From Methanosarcinaceae archaeon (lineage in GTDB: Archaea; Halobacteriota; Methanosarcinia; Methanosarcinales; Methanosarcinaceae): 15,846 bases of DNA. Where the stretch lies: NCBI GenBank assembly GCA_020793555.1, contig DQIO01000301.1:1-15846 (forward strand), read 5' to 3'. Shown one piece after another: positions 1 to 5,750 of this stretch; the first letter of the stretch is position 1; the number at the start of each line of letters is the position of its first letter. The notes beneath the pieces are model-generated. The model ran no database searches. It had not been told where the DNA came from and saw nothing but the letters and a program-made list of their open reading frames with translations. The position numbers were made by a program, and so were the translations under genes.

Positions 1-129
1 CTTGGAGTTTAGAAAATTGAAATTGTACCATGTGACCTATCTTCATAATCAGACACTTGATAGTTGACGTGACACTAGTTATCTGTGGTACTTATTAGTA
101 TTTATATGTCCAAAACGTACTAATTCGTG

Positions 130-234
130 TATTAAAAGGATGAGAGGGTAACAGGTTAATTCACGGGAACGCAATCCCAAACCCGGTGCTTGTCATCCCT
201 CTTGGCCTACTTTTCGAGTGGGGTTACAAGATAC
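130..234 (+). ncRNA. Possible structured RNA or long 5' leader
   Basis: A TATA-like stretch (TATTTATATG, about 99-108) would place a transcript start near 130. The following 100 bases can fold. GGATGA (138-143) pairs perfectly with TCATCC (193-198); alternatively GAGAGGG (142-148) pairs with CCCTCTT (197-203). GGGA and TCCC (165-168/174-177) can form a small hairpin, or CACGGG can pair with CCCGGTG (181-187). CCTACT (206-211) and AGTGGG (217-222) form a 6-bp hairpin. The mutually exclusive pairings look switch-like. No known RNA family was recognised. It could simply be the untranslated leader of the next gene. Confidence 0.25.
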
Positions 235-297
235 ATTTATGCTCTTGCAAAAAAGGAGTATATATGAACTCACATTGCATATTTATAAATGTATACT

Positions 298-1683
298 ATG
301 AAAAAACAAAAAATATTCTTATGCTCACTTATTTTTTTACTGATTTTTACATCAATTGAATACGCAACAGACGATGATTATTCACTTGACAGGGTATTAA
401 ATGATAGGATATTAAATGATGACTCTTCAGAATTAACCATTGAAGTATACAATGCAACACTCAAAAAAACAGCAATTCTTAATCTGGATAATGGGTATTC
501 TGCAAAGATATTGGACATCAACAGGAAAGAAGAATGGATATGGATATCTTTTAGAAAAGATGGCAACGAATACTCCACACAAACAATTTATCTTGACCAA
601 ACTTACAATGTAAAAGATCAAAACGACCAAAATATCGTTTATTCTGTCCATGTGGATAAAATATACGACAACAGCTTTGCTGTCGAGTTGACATATATAT
701 TAAAACCTGACATTTTGCTTGAAGTTATCCCTATTGAAAAAATAGAAAGTGAAGTGACGTTCAAACTAAACAGAGATACTATTACGGCAAATTACACATG
801 GGAATACGACAATCAAGAATTTTGGATTAAATTCGAGTACAACAAGGATGCTTATGAGGCATACTCTCAAAGAAGTAGATACCGGGATTTTGATCATTTT
901 GTAACAGATCCATATGACGATGAATTGATTTCACAAATAACTACTCAATTGACGAATCTGGCTAATCGTGGAGGTTATAGCAGTGATGAAATTCCATATA
1001 TTGCTATGGGTTTTGTTCAGGCACTGCCCTACATAAGTGATAGTGCTTCCGCCGGATATGATGAATATCCAAGATATCCATTTGAGACTTTATATCATGG
1101 TGGAGGGGATTGCGAAGATTCATCAATTTTACTCGCAGCAATCTTATATGATATGGGTTATGGCGTCGCGCTTATTGAATTGCCAGAGCACATGGCAGTG
1201 GGTGTGAAAGGTGATGAAAACATATATGGGAATTATTATGAATATGAAGGGACAAAATATTACTATCTCGAAACAACAAATTCGGGTTGGGATGTCGGTG
1301 AAATTCCCGATGAACACAGTGAAGCAGATGCAATAATTACTCCAATCTATAGTGGATATCCAGAGTTGAGAATGGAGTTTACTGGAAGTAGTAAGAGAGA
1401 TAACTACTACACGTACGTTGATCTAAATATTGAACTTGAAAATGTTGGTTCTGCAAGTGCAGAAGATGTGACTATATACACATATCTTGAAATGACAGAC
1501 GATGGTATGGTATGGGACCAGATTGAAAGCGATGTAATTTCAAGTATAGGTGTCGATGAGAGTATTACTTATACGGTATCGAACCTAAAAGCACCTGTGG
1601 GAGAATGGTATCGTGTTGGAATATTGGCAGGGAGTGCAAATTCAAATCCCGAATACATTTTCAGTGATTGGGTTACAGCTTGA
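298..1683 (+). CDS. Secreted transglutaminase-like cysteine protein with C-terminal beta-sandwich domain
   Basis: The protein opens with a signal peptide (MKKQKIF followed by a hydrophobic run to about residue 20), so it is probably exported. A middle domain carries the transglutaminase-like core: a GGGDCEDS motif with the likely catalytic Cys at about residue 272 and EHMAVGV with the His at about 298. An acidic or polar partner follows in the YYYLET segment. The last 90 residues (LNIELENVGSASAEDV onward) resemble a CARDB/Ig-like adhesion domain. Family members act as proteases or transamidases, and archaeal secreted forms have mostly unknown substrates. The start at 298 gives the best signal peptide; ATG 289 is also in frame. 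Neither has a good ribosome-binding site: the GGAG at 255-258 serves an out-of-frame ATG at 264. An inverted-repeat module begins 9 bases after the stop. Confidence 0.75.
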   Translation: MKKQKIFLCSLIFLLIFTSIEYATDDDYSLDRVLNDRILNDDSSELTIEVYNATLKKTAILNLDNGYSAKILDINRKEEWIWISFRKDGNEYSTQTIYLDQTYNVKDQNDQNIVYSVHVDKIYDNSFAVELTYILKPDILLEVIPIEKIESEVTFKLNRDTITANYTWEYDNQEFWIKFEYNKDAYEAYSQRSRYRDFDHFVTDPYDDELISQITTQLTNLANRGGYSSDEIPYIAMGFVQALPYISDSASAGYDEYPRYPFETLYHGGGDCEDSSILLAAILYDMGYGVALIELPEHMAVGVKGDENIYGNYYEYEGTKYYYLETTNSGWDVGEIPDEHSEADAIITPIYSGYPELRMEFTGSSKRDNYYTYVDLNIELENVGSASAEDVTIYTYLEMTDDGMVWDQIESDVISSIGVDESITYTVSNLKAPVGEWYRVGILAGSANSNPEYIFSDWVTA

Positions 1684-1692
1684 AGGAAGATG

Positions 1693-1715
1693 GATTCTGT
1701 TAAGTTAAGGAGTAC
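1693..1715 (+). repeat. Left 23-bp inverted repeat
   Basis: Begins GATTCTGTTAAG and ends GGAGTAC; it is the exact reverse complement of 3104-3126. A short local pairing GATTCT (1693-1698) with AGAATC (1727-1732) also exists. It starts 9 bases after the stop codon of the transglutaminase-like gene. Confidence 0.85.
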
Positions 1716-1840
1716 GCAACAAAAATAGAATCTTAAGTACCTAAAATATATATATATGCTATTAGAATAGTAGTAATTAAGTTGAATGTTGTATATGGAA
1801 ATTTTTATTTTTAAGTAAAAGTGATAAGGTGCAATATATT

Positions 1841-2101
1841 ATGAATGACATCGATGTAACATTTACAAACATAAACATTGAACAAAAAACAGCTCTTATG
1901 GATATTCTTGGATATTATGTTGATGAAAATGGTATTATTTTTGATAAAGAAACGAATATACAACATATTTGTCCAATAACAGAGGAGACAGTATCAATTG
2001 ACAATGCATCTATATTGCCTGGTTCCACAATAATCATTAACACTACAGAACTTTCATTGTCAGAATACTTCAAAGAGTTTTTTGAAAAGATTTTAAATTG
2101 A
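1841..2101 (+). CDS. Small hypothetical protein (86 aa), first gene of the repeat-bounded module
   Basis: I do not recognise a family. The protein is short, acidic and without a signal peptide or membrane segment, so probably cytoplasmic. Two cysteine/histidine residues occur in QHICPITEE. The C-terminus (SLSEYFKEFFEKILN) is predicted to be an amphipathic helix. ATG 1841 is preferred because AAGGTG (1826-1831) sits 9 bases upstream; an in-frame GTG at 1829 lies inside that site. The next gene starts 12 bases after the stop, so the two are almost certainly co-transcribed. This small-then-large arrangement is compatible with an antitoxin/toxin or accessory/effector pair, but nothing in the sequence proves it. 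Confidence 0.6.
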   Translation: MNDIDVTFTNINIEQKTALMDILGYYVDENGIIFDKETNIQHICPITEETVSIDNASILPGSTIIINTTELSLSEYFKEFFEKILN

Positions 2102-2113
2102 TTTCTTAAATTT

Positions 2114-2869
2114 ATGATACCTCCTGAACTTTTTGGAATGGGGCTTCCTGAACTTCTGAGTGTTTACTACGCAGGCAAAGTTTCAAAAGATTCTCTTGAT
2201 TGGATTAGTGATAAAATAAAAGAGATTTTGGCTCAGAAACGGTATGGTTTTACTCCTGAACCACAGATTGCTGCTGAATTGCAACAAATAACTAAAAGTG
2301 ATGCTTACCGAAGAACAAAGGAATGTATTGGCAACACTCCACTTTTAAATGTAATTCGATTAGGACTTCGAATGGAAAAACTTACTGAAGAAGGAAAGAT
2401 TGAAGCAATCGGAAAAATTAAAAATGATGTTATCAAAAAATATGGTCCAGAAGGTATAACAATTCTAAATATGGGTGGTACTGGCGTTCTCATACCAATT
2501 ATTCTACATTTGAGTGATATGAAAATTGAAAATGACTATGACCAAAATTACATGTTAGACTATTTTAATAATGTAATCGCAAGTTGGTCAGATATAACAA
2601 TATTTCATCAAACTGAACATGGTCAAGAAGCACTCACAACTAAAATTAAACAATATATGAATTCACATTTCGAGATTTTCTTTGTATTTTCGATCGGAAC
2701 TGCAGGGGGACAAGCCATAAAATCCATCGCAACCATTCGTAACGATGGAACTATAAAATACAAAGGCTACACATTTACACTCATCTCAAAAACAACAGAT
2801 CAAAATGGACGAGACCATTTTGCTTGGCTTTTTCGGAATAGATATAATTTTGAGAAAACTTATCTATAA
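2114..2869 (+). CDS. Hypothetical protein (251 aa), second gene of the repeat-bounded module
   Basis: No family is recognised. The N-terminal third is helical and charged (LDWISDKIKEILAQKR, followed by KSDAYRRTKECIGN). The middle has a glycine-rich hydrophobic segment (ILNMGGTGVLIPIILHL, about residues 116-132). A second segment (FFVFSIGTAGGQAIKSIA, about 188-205) could be a membrane-interacting helix pair or a nucleotide-binding turn. The C-terminus is aromatic and basic (HFAWLFRNRYNF). No clear ribosome-binding site precedes ATG 2114, so translation may be coupled to the upstream gene. Codon use is AT-rich, like the rest of the module and unlike leuD-leuB. Membrane disruption is a possible role but is speculation. 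Confidence 0.55.
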   Translation: MIPPELFGMGLPELLSVYYAGKVSKDSLDWISDKIKEILAQKRYGFTPEPQIAAELQQITKSDAYRRTKECIGNTPLLNVIRLGLRMEKLTEEGKIEAIGKIKNDVIKKYGPEGITILNMGGTGVLIPIILHLSDMKIENDYDQNYMLDYFNNVIASWSDITIFHQTEHGQEALTTKIKQYMNSHFEIFFVFSIGTAGGQAIKSIATIRNDGTIKYKGYTFTLISKTTDQNGRDHFAWLFRNRYNFEKTYL

Positions 2870-2981
2870 GTTCAATTTATATAATATTTAATAATGAAAA
2901 GTTATATCAGTGTTAAATTGATTTTTTAACATTGCTCGAATTTGTTTCAGCACACTTGTTATAATTTAAAATGTCAGTATA

Positions 2982-3050
2982 TTAATCATCTAAATCCTCA
3001 AAATTAGTTAACCATTTTGCAGATTCTATTTTTCTCTGATCATATTCTGT
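2982..3050 (-). pseudogene. Possible C-terminal coding remnant
   Basis: Read on the minus strand, this stretch gives TEYDQRKIESAKWLTNF followed by EDLDD and a stop: a composition typical of a real protein C-terminus rather than random AT-rich DNA. Upstream in frame it runs into the hairpin at 3044-3126 and a stop. It may be the tail of a gene interrupted by that insertion. The family is not recognised. Confidence 0.2.
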
Positions 3051-3126
3051 TAAAAAAGAAGTACATGTAAAATAAAAAATGTAAAGCATGTTATTATTTA
3101 CATGTACTCCTTAACTTAACAGAATC
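3044..3126. repeat. MITE-like imperfect hairpin of about 83 bp
   Basis: The left arm (3044-3073) starts ATTCTGTTAA and contains AGTACATGTAAA. The right arm (3092-3126) is its reverse complement apart from about 3 missing bases and scattered mismatches, with a perfect core GTACATGTAAA/TTTACATGTAC (3061-3071 and 3094-3107 region). The outer 23 bases of the right arm are the right inverted repeat of the larger module. The left arm is a degenerate third copy of the same end sequence. Short palindromic elements with these features are typical of MITEs. Confidence 0.55.
3104..3126 (-). repeat. Right 23-bp inverted repeat
   Basis: Begins GTACTCC and ends ACAGAATC; it is the exact reverse complement of 1693-1715. 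The identity stops immediately inside the repeat: GTACATG here when read inward, against GTACGCA on the left. Confidence 0.85.
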
Positions 3127-3300
3127 AAAGGGATGTGTTATCCGATGTCTCTTTTGAATTTTGACCAAAAGATTATGTTTTGCCATCATGTATTTCAAAA
3201 AGCCCAAAACTCGCATTCATTTCCCACCTGCTGTTTTGCATCGAGAAGGAGTCTTCTGTTTTATCAGATAAATTGCCAGTGATAGTATTATTAAGTATTA

Positions 3301-3340
3301 CTGTATTTATGGGGTTATAAAATACAGGGTGTATATAAAG
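3301..3340 (+). promoter_or_regulatory. leuD promoter: inverted repeat plus TATA box
   Basis: CTGTATTT (3301-3308) and AAATACAG (3320-3327) form a perfect 8-bp inverted repeat with an 11-base spacer. A TATA-like GTATATAAAG follows at 3331-3340. Transcription would begin near 3360, giving a leader of about 110 bases. The inverted repeat just upstream of the TATA box is a plausible regulator or activator site for the leucine genes (inference). Confidence 0.45.
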
Positions 3341-3378
3341 AACAGTAGTTATTTTACTTTTTGATCTATACTCGAAGT

Positions 3379-3444
3379 TAAATTTAAATCTACACTTAGA
3401 CTTACACTTAAAATTAAAATTAAAATTAAAATTAAAATTAAAAT
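3379..3444 (+). repeat. Hexanucleotide tandem array before leuD
   Basis: Eleven 6-base units in register: TAAATT, TAAATC, TACACT, TAGACT, TACACT, then six identical TAAAAT copies at 3409-3444. The 5' units are diverged and the 3' units perfect, as expected of an array still changing in copy number. It lies in the leader between the TATA box and the leuD ribosome-binding site. Confidence 0.9.
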
Positions 3445-3473
3445 TACTTACACATAATCACGGTGATAAAAAT

Positions 3474-3956
3474 ATGAAAGGAAGAGTTTGGAGATTTGGT
3501 GACGACATTGATACTGATGCAATGATACCAGGCAGGTACCTTATCCTCAATACGCCAGAGGAACTCGCAGCACATGCATTCGAAGGCGTGCGCCCTGAGT
3601 TTGCAGGAGAAGTTAAGGAGAACGATATTATTGTCGCGGACAACAATTTCGGTTGCGGGTCATCAAGGGAACATGCGCCGATCGCACTTAAAGGTACAAA
3701 GATCGGCTGCGTTATTGCAAAATCGTTTGCACGTATTTTCTTCCGCAATGCAATCAATATTGGTGTAGCACTTCTTGAGTGTCCTGAAACTGATAAGATA
3801 GAGGAAGGAGACGAACTTGAGGTCGATATTGCAACAGGCATTATAGAAAATAAGACCAAAGGCGAGACATACCAGGCAACTCCGCTTCCTGATTTCGTGC
3901 GCGGGATAGTCGATGCGGGCGGATTGATCGAATATACAAGAAAAATCATTGCATAA
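3474..3956 (+). CDS. leuD: 3-isopropylmalate/homoaconitate-type dehydratase small subunit
   Basis: Small (swivel) subunit of an aconitase-family hydro-lyase that isomerises 2- to 3-isopropylmalate in leucine synthesis, or the homologous homocitrate chain in coenzyme B synthesis. At 160 aa it matches archaeal small subunits. Diagnostic segments are [16 protein letters not shown] near the N-terminus, [12 protein letters not shown] (about residues 58-69) and [16 protein letters not shown] (about 82-97). The substrate loop reads [12 protein letters not shown]. In this family that loop (YLR-type in characterised methanogen enzymes) separates isopropylmalate from homoaconitate specificity, and the variant here does not settle it. 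GGTGAT (3462-3467) is the ribosome-binding site, 6 bases before ATG. leuB follows 22 bases after the stop. The large [4Fe-4S] subunit (leuC) is not in the window. Confidence 0.85.
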   Translation: MKGRVWRFGDDIDTDAMIPGRYLILNTPEELAAHAFEGVRPEFAGEVKENDIIVADNNFGCGSSREHAPIALKGTKIGCVIAKSFARIFFRNAINIGVALLECPETDKIEEGDELEVDIATGIIENKTKGETYQATPLPDFVRGIVDAGGLIEYTRKIIA

Positions 3957-3978
3957 TTTTAATTGGGAGACTTATAAA

Positions 3979-5106
3979 ATGACACAATACAAAATTCCGG
4001 TAATACCGGGTGACGGGATAGGTCCTGAGATTATCGCGGAAGGAAAGAAGGTAATTGATGCTGCCGGAGAGAAGTTCGGATTCGATGTCGAGTGGACCGA
4101 GTTCCCACACGGTGCAGACCACTATCTTGAGACTGGCGAACTGATATCTGAGGATTCACTCGCAGAACTTGCAAAGTATCCGGTCATCTATCTTGGTTCC
4201 ATTGGTGACCCAAGGGTGGCTCCGGGTGTGCTTGAGAAGGGAGTTTTGCTTGCTGCACGATTCTACTTTGACCAGTATGTGAACCTGCGACCTATCAAAC
4301 TCCTTGAAGGTGTCTGGACCCCTATCAAGGACAAGACACCTGCTGACATTGATTTTACGGTAGTTCGAGAGAATACCGAGGATTTCTATATCGGTATCGG
4401 CGGACGTGTCAAGAAAGGCGAGAGCAAAGATGTGCTTGAAGTCTCAAGGTCATTGTATTCTGCACGGTTCGGTTTGGATATCGAAACCGACAGCGAGGAG
4501 ATCGGATACCAGATCGGTATGATCTCAAAGGAAGGTACCCAGAGGGTTATCAGGTACGCTTTCGATCTTGCAGAGAAGAGCAAGAAACACGTATCATCTG
4601 TTGATAAGGCAAATGTGCTCACTGATATCTACGGGTTCTGGAGAGAGGAGTTTACGGCAGTTGCATCCGAGCACCCCGGTGTCACTACGGATTTCAATTA
4701 TGTGGATGCCATGACCATGTGGTTCGTGAAGAACCCTGAATGGTTTGATGTAGTTGTCACCCCGAACATGTTCGGTGACATTATTACAGACCTTGGCGCA
4801 ATGGTTCAGGGCGGACTTGGACTTGCACCGGGCGGGAACATTAACCCTGAAGGTACAAGCATGTTCGAGCCGATCCACGGTTCTGCTCCAAAGTACAAGG
4901 GAATGAACAAGGTCAACCCTATCGCAACTATCTGGGCTGGTTCAATGCTTATTGAACAGTTGGGTGAGAAGGAAGCCGCTGACTCTATTGTTTCTGCGAT
5001 CGAGAGGAACATTCTTGACAGCAAGGTCAAGACATACGACATGGGCGGTTCATCCACAACATCCGATGTCGGTGATGACATTGCGAGGATAGTGCTGGGT
5101 AATTAA
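3979..5106 (+). CDS. leuB: 3-isopropylmalate (or homoisocitrate) dehydrogenase
   Basis: NAD-dependent beta-decarboxylating dehydrogenase, cytoplasmic, performing the step after the LeuCD isomerase. Motifs seen: GDGIGPEI (residues 10-17), the substrate-binding [15 protein letters not shown], the metal-binding [14 protein letters not shown], and the nucleotide-binding [12 protein letters not shown] with [12 protein letters not shown] near the C-terminus. The length of 375 aa is normal. ATG 3979 is chosen because GGGAG (3965-3969) lies 9 bases upstream; the frame is open back to an ATG at 3949 that overlaps leuD and has no ribosome-binding site. Base composition is clearly more GC-rich than the operon downstream. 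Specificity (leucine pathway or AksF-like coenzyme B pathway) cannot be decided from sequence alone; adjacency to leuD fits either. Confidence 0.85.
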   Translation: MTQYKIPVIPGDGIGPEIIAEGKKVIDAAGEKFGFDVEWTEFPHGADHYLETGELISEDSLAELAKYPVIYLGSIGDPRVAPGVLEKGVLLAARFYFDQYVNLRPIKLLEGVWTPIKDKTPADIDFTVVRENTEDFYIGIGGRVKKGESKDVLEVSRSLYSARFGLDIETDSEEIGYQIGMISKEGTQRVIRYAFDLAEKSKKHVSSVDKANVLTDIYGFWREEFTAVASEHPGVTTDFNYVDAMTMWFVKNPEWFDVVVTPNMFGDIITDLGAMVQGGLGLAPGGNINPEGTSMFEPIHGSAPKYKGMNKVNPIATIWAGSMLIEQLGEKEAADSIVSAIERNILDSKVKTYDMGGSSTTSDVGDDIARIVLGN

Positions 5107-5120
5107 ACCGGCCTTTTACA

Positions 5121-5165
5121 CGCGCTCAGGCATCATGGATTGCCAGGGCGCGGATTTCTTTTTTT
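5121..5165 (+). terminator. Strong hairpin terminator after leuB
   Basis: CGCGCTCAGGCA (5121-5132) pairs with TGCCAGGGCGCG (5141-5152) over 12 positions with one A/A mismatch and one T-G pair; the loop is 8 bases. A T-rich run (ATTTCTTTTTTT) follows at 5154-5165. It ends the leu transcript 14 bases after the stop codon. Confidence 0.8.
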
Positions 5166-5235
5166 GATGGGTGTCAAAAAGTTTGGTGTTACAATATACT
5201 CTATGGTTTTATGTACATCCATTACTCAATAAAAC

Positions 5236-5262
5236 CGCAGAGAACGCCGAGAGCGCAGAGTT
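5236..5262. repeat. 9-base tandem CGCAGAG-type repeat
   Basis: Three 9-base units CGCAGAGAA, CGCCGAGAG, CGCAGAGTT in register. Strings of CGCAGAG units are a common dispersed intergenic repeat of unknown function in prokaryotic genomes (general knowledge). The rest of 5166-5437 holds no convincing gene. A degraded inverted counterpart (TTCTGTGGCTTCC) lies at 5299-5311. Confidence 0.55.
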
Positions 5263-5437
5263 GTTAATTGACACGTAGAGATTCGCTGCTTTTTCTGTGG
5301 CTTCCTTCGCGTTTGATCCAATTTTATTATTGCAGGATAAAGAAAATGATGATATTATATTTTATGAGCACTTCAACCTTGATATGTTCCAACACCAAAT
5401 TTTCAGATAGCTCCGTCACTTCGACAGTTTTAAGTAG

Positions 5438-5460
5438 TATAAAATTGCAATATTGCAATT
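5438..5460 (+). promoter_or_regulatory. TATA box and 18-bp palindromic operator
   Basis: TATAAAA at 5438-5444 is immediately followed by the perfect palindrome AATTGCAATATTGCAATT (5443-5460), which ends 3 bases before the ATG. The spacing puts the transcript start at or next to the ATG, so the mRNA is probably leaderless, and no ribosome-binding site is visible. A protein bound to the palindrome would block transcription start; the winged-helix protein encoded next is the obvious candidate. Confidence 0.7.
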
Positions 5461-5463
5461 AAT

Positions 5464-5697
5464 ATGGCACTGAATAAATCTAAATTATATAACAAATCTG
5501 ACTTCGTGTGGGAATACTTCGAACAAAATCCCCATGAAGAGATTACGCCAACTAAACTTGCTCAAAAATTAGATATTAAGTATAATACAGCAAACAGTGC
5601 CATCAATCGGTTATTCATTAGTGGAAAAATTAAGAAACTAAGGAGAGGAGTTTATGTGTTGTTTTCGCCATTACCAAATGGACAATCAACTCTGTAA
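5464..5697 (+). CDS. Small winged-helix DNA-binding regulator
   Basis: A 77-aa single-domain protein. The segment ITPTKLAQKLDIKYNTANSA (about residues 27-46) is a helix-turn-helix; INRLFISGKIKKLRRGVYVL (about 47-66) is the recognition-helix end and beta wing typical of small archaeal repressors and of AbiEi-type antitoxin N-terminal domains. There is no effector domain. It is the first gene of an AT-rich four-gene operon and sits directly behind a perfect palindrome overlapping its own promoter, so autorepression of the operon is the natural reading. The radical SAM gene follows after 53 bases. The protein is too clearly a DNA-binding fold to be a precursor peptide for the radical SAM enzyme. 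Confidence 0.75.
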   Translation: MALNKSKLYNKSDFVWEYFEQNPHEEITPTKLAQKLDIKYNTANSAINRLFISGKIKKLRRGVYVLFSPLPNGQSTL

Positions 5698-5750
5698 ATG
5701 AAACTTAAATAATATGAAGCGAAGAAATATTTAGGATTGGTGGATTAAAT

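Larger units (their letters stand above)
1693..3126. mobile_element. Candidate TIR-bounded cassette carrying two unknown genes
   Basis: A perfect 23-bp inverted repeat bounds 1,434 bp that contain exactly two co-directional unknown genes (1841-2101, 2114-2869) plus a hairpin at the right end. This is the architecture of a terminal-inverted-repeat element. No transposase is recognisable, so if mobile it would depend on an enzyme supplied in trans. No exact target duplication is visible (left flank GGAAGATG, right flank AAAGGGAT). The alternative is that the repeats are independent MITE copies that happen to flank the genes. Confidence 0.4.
3173..3457 (-). pseudogene. Open frame without start codon, possible degraded gene
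   Basis: On the minus strand about 95 codons are open, from a TGA at 3458-3460 to the TAA at 3173-3175. No usable start lies near the beginning. The distal part reads PINTVILNNTITGNLSDK and later SRWEMNASFGLFEIHDGKT, which looks protein-like. Part of the openness is due to the hexamer array, which has a period divisible by three. The same DNA holds the leuD promoter, so this could be a coincidence. Confidence 0.15.

Noticed and set aside
138..226. Cobalamin or c-di-GMP riboswitch
   Set aside because: Only short strings (GGGAA, AATCC, GGGTTAC) match; the B12 box and conserved junctions are missing and the downstream gene is not of the expected type.
1681..3136. Target-site duplication flanking the inverted repeat
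   Set aside because: The flanks (…GGAAGATG and AAAGGGAT…) share only scattered bases, so no duplication is claimed.
3379..3444. CRISPR array or origin iterons
   Set aside because: Units are 6 bases without spacers, and no cas or replication gene is present.
3458..3949. Long open frame on the minus strand opposite leuD
   Set aside because: It is the antisense shadow of a clearly recognisable gene; its translation has no family features and is serine/proline biased as shadows are.
5268..5462. 64-codon open frame before the winged-helix gene
   Set aside because: No ribosome-binding site, low-complexity hydrophobic/serine translation, and it covers the promoter and operator of the real operon.
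5464..5697. RiPP precursor peptide for the adjacent radical SAM enzyme
   Set aside because: The sequence is a clear winged helix without a leader/core arrangement or a cysteine-, glycine- or aromatic-rich tail.
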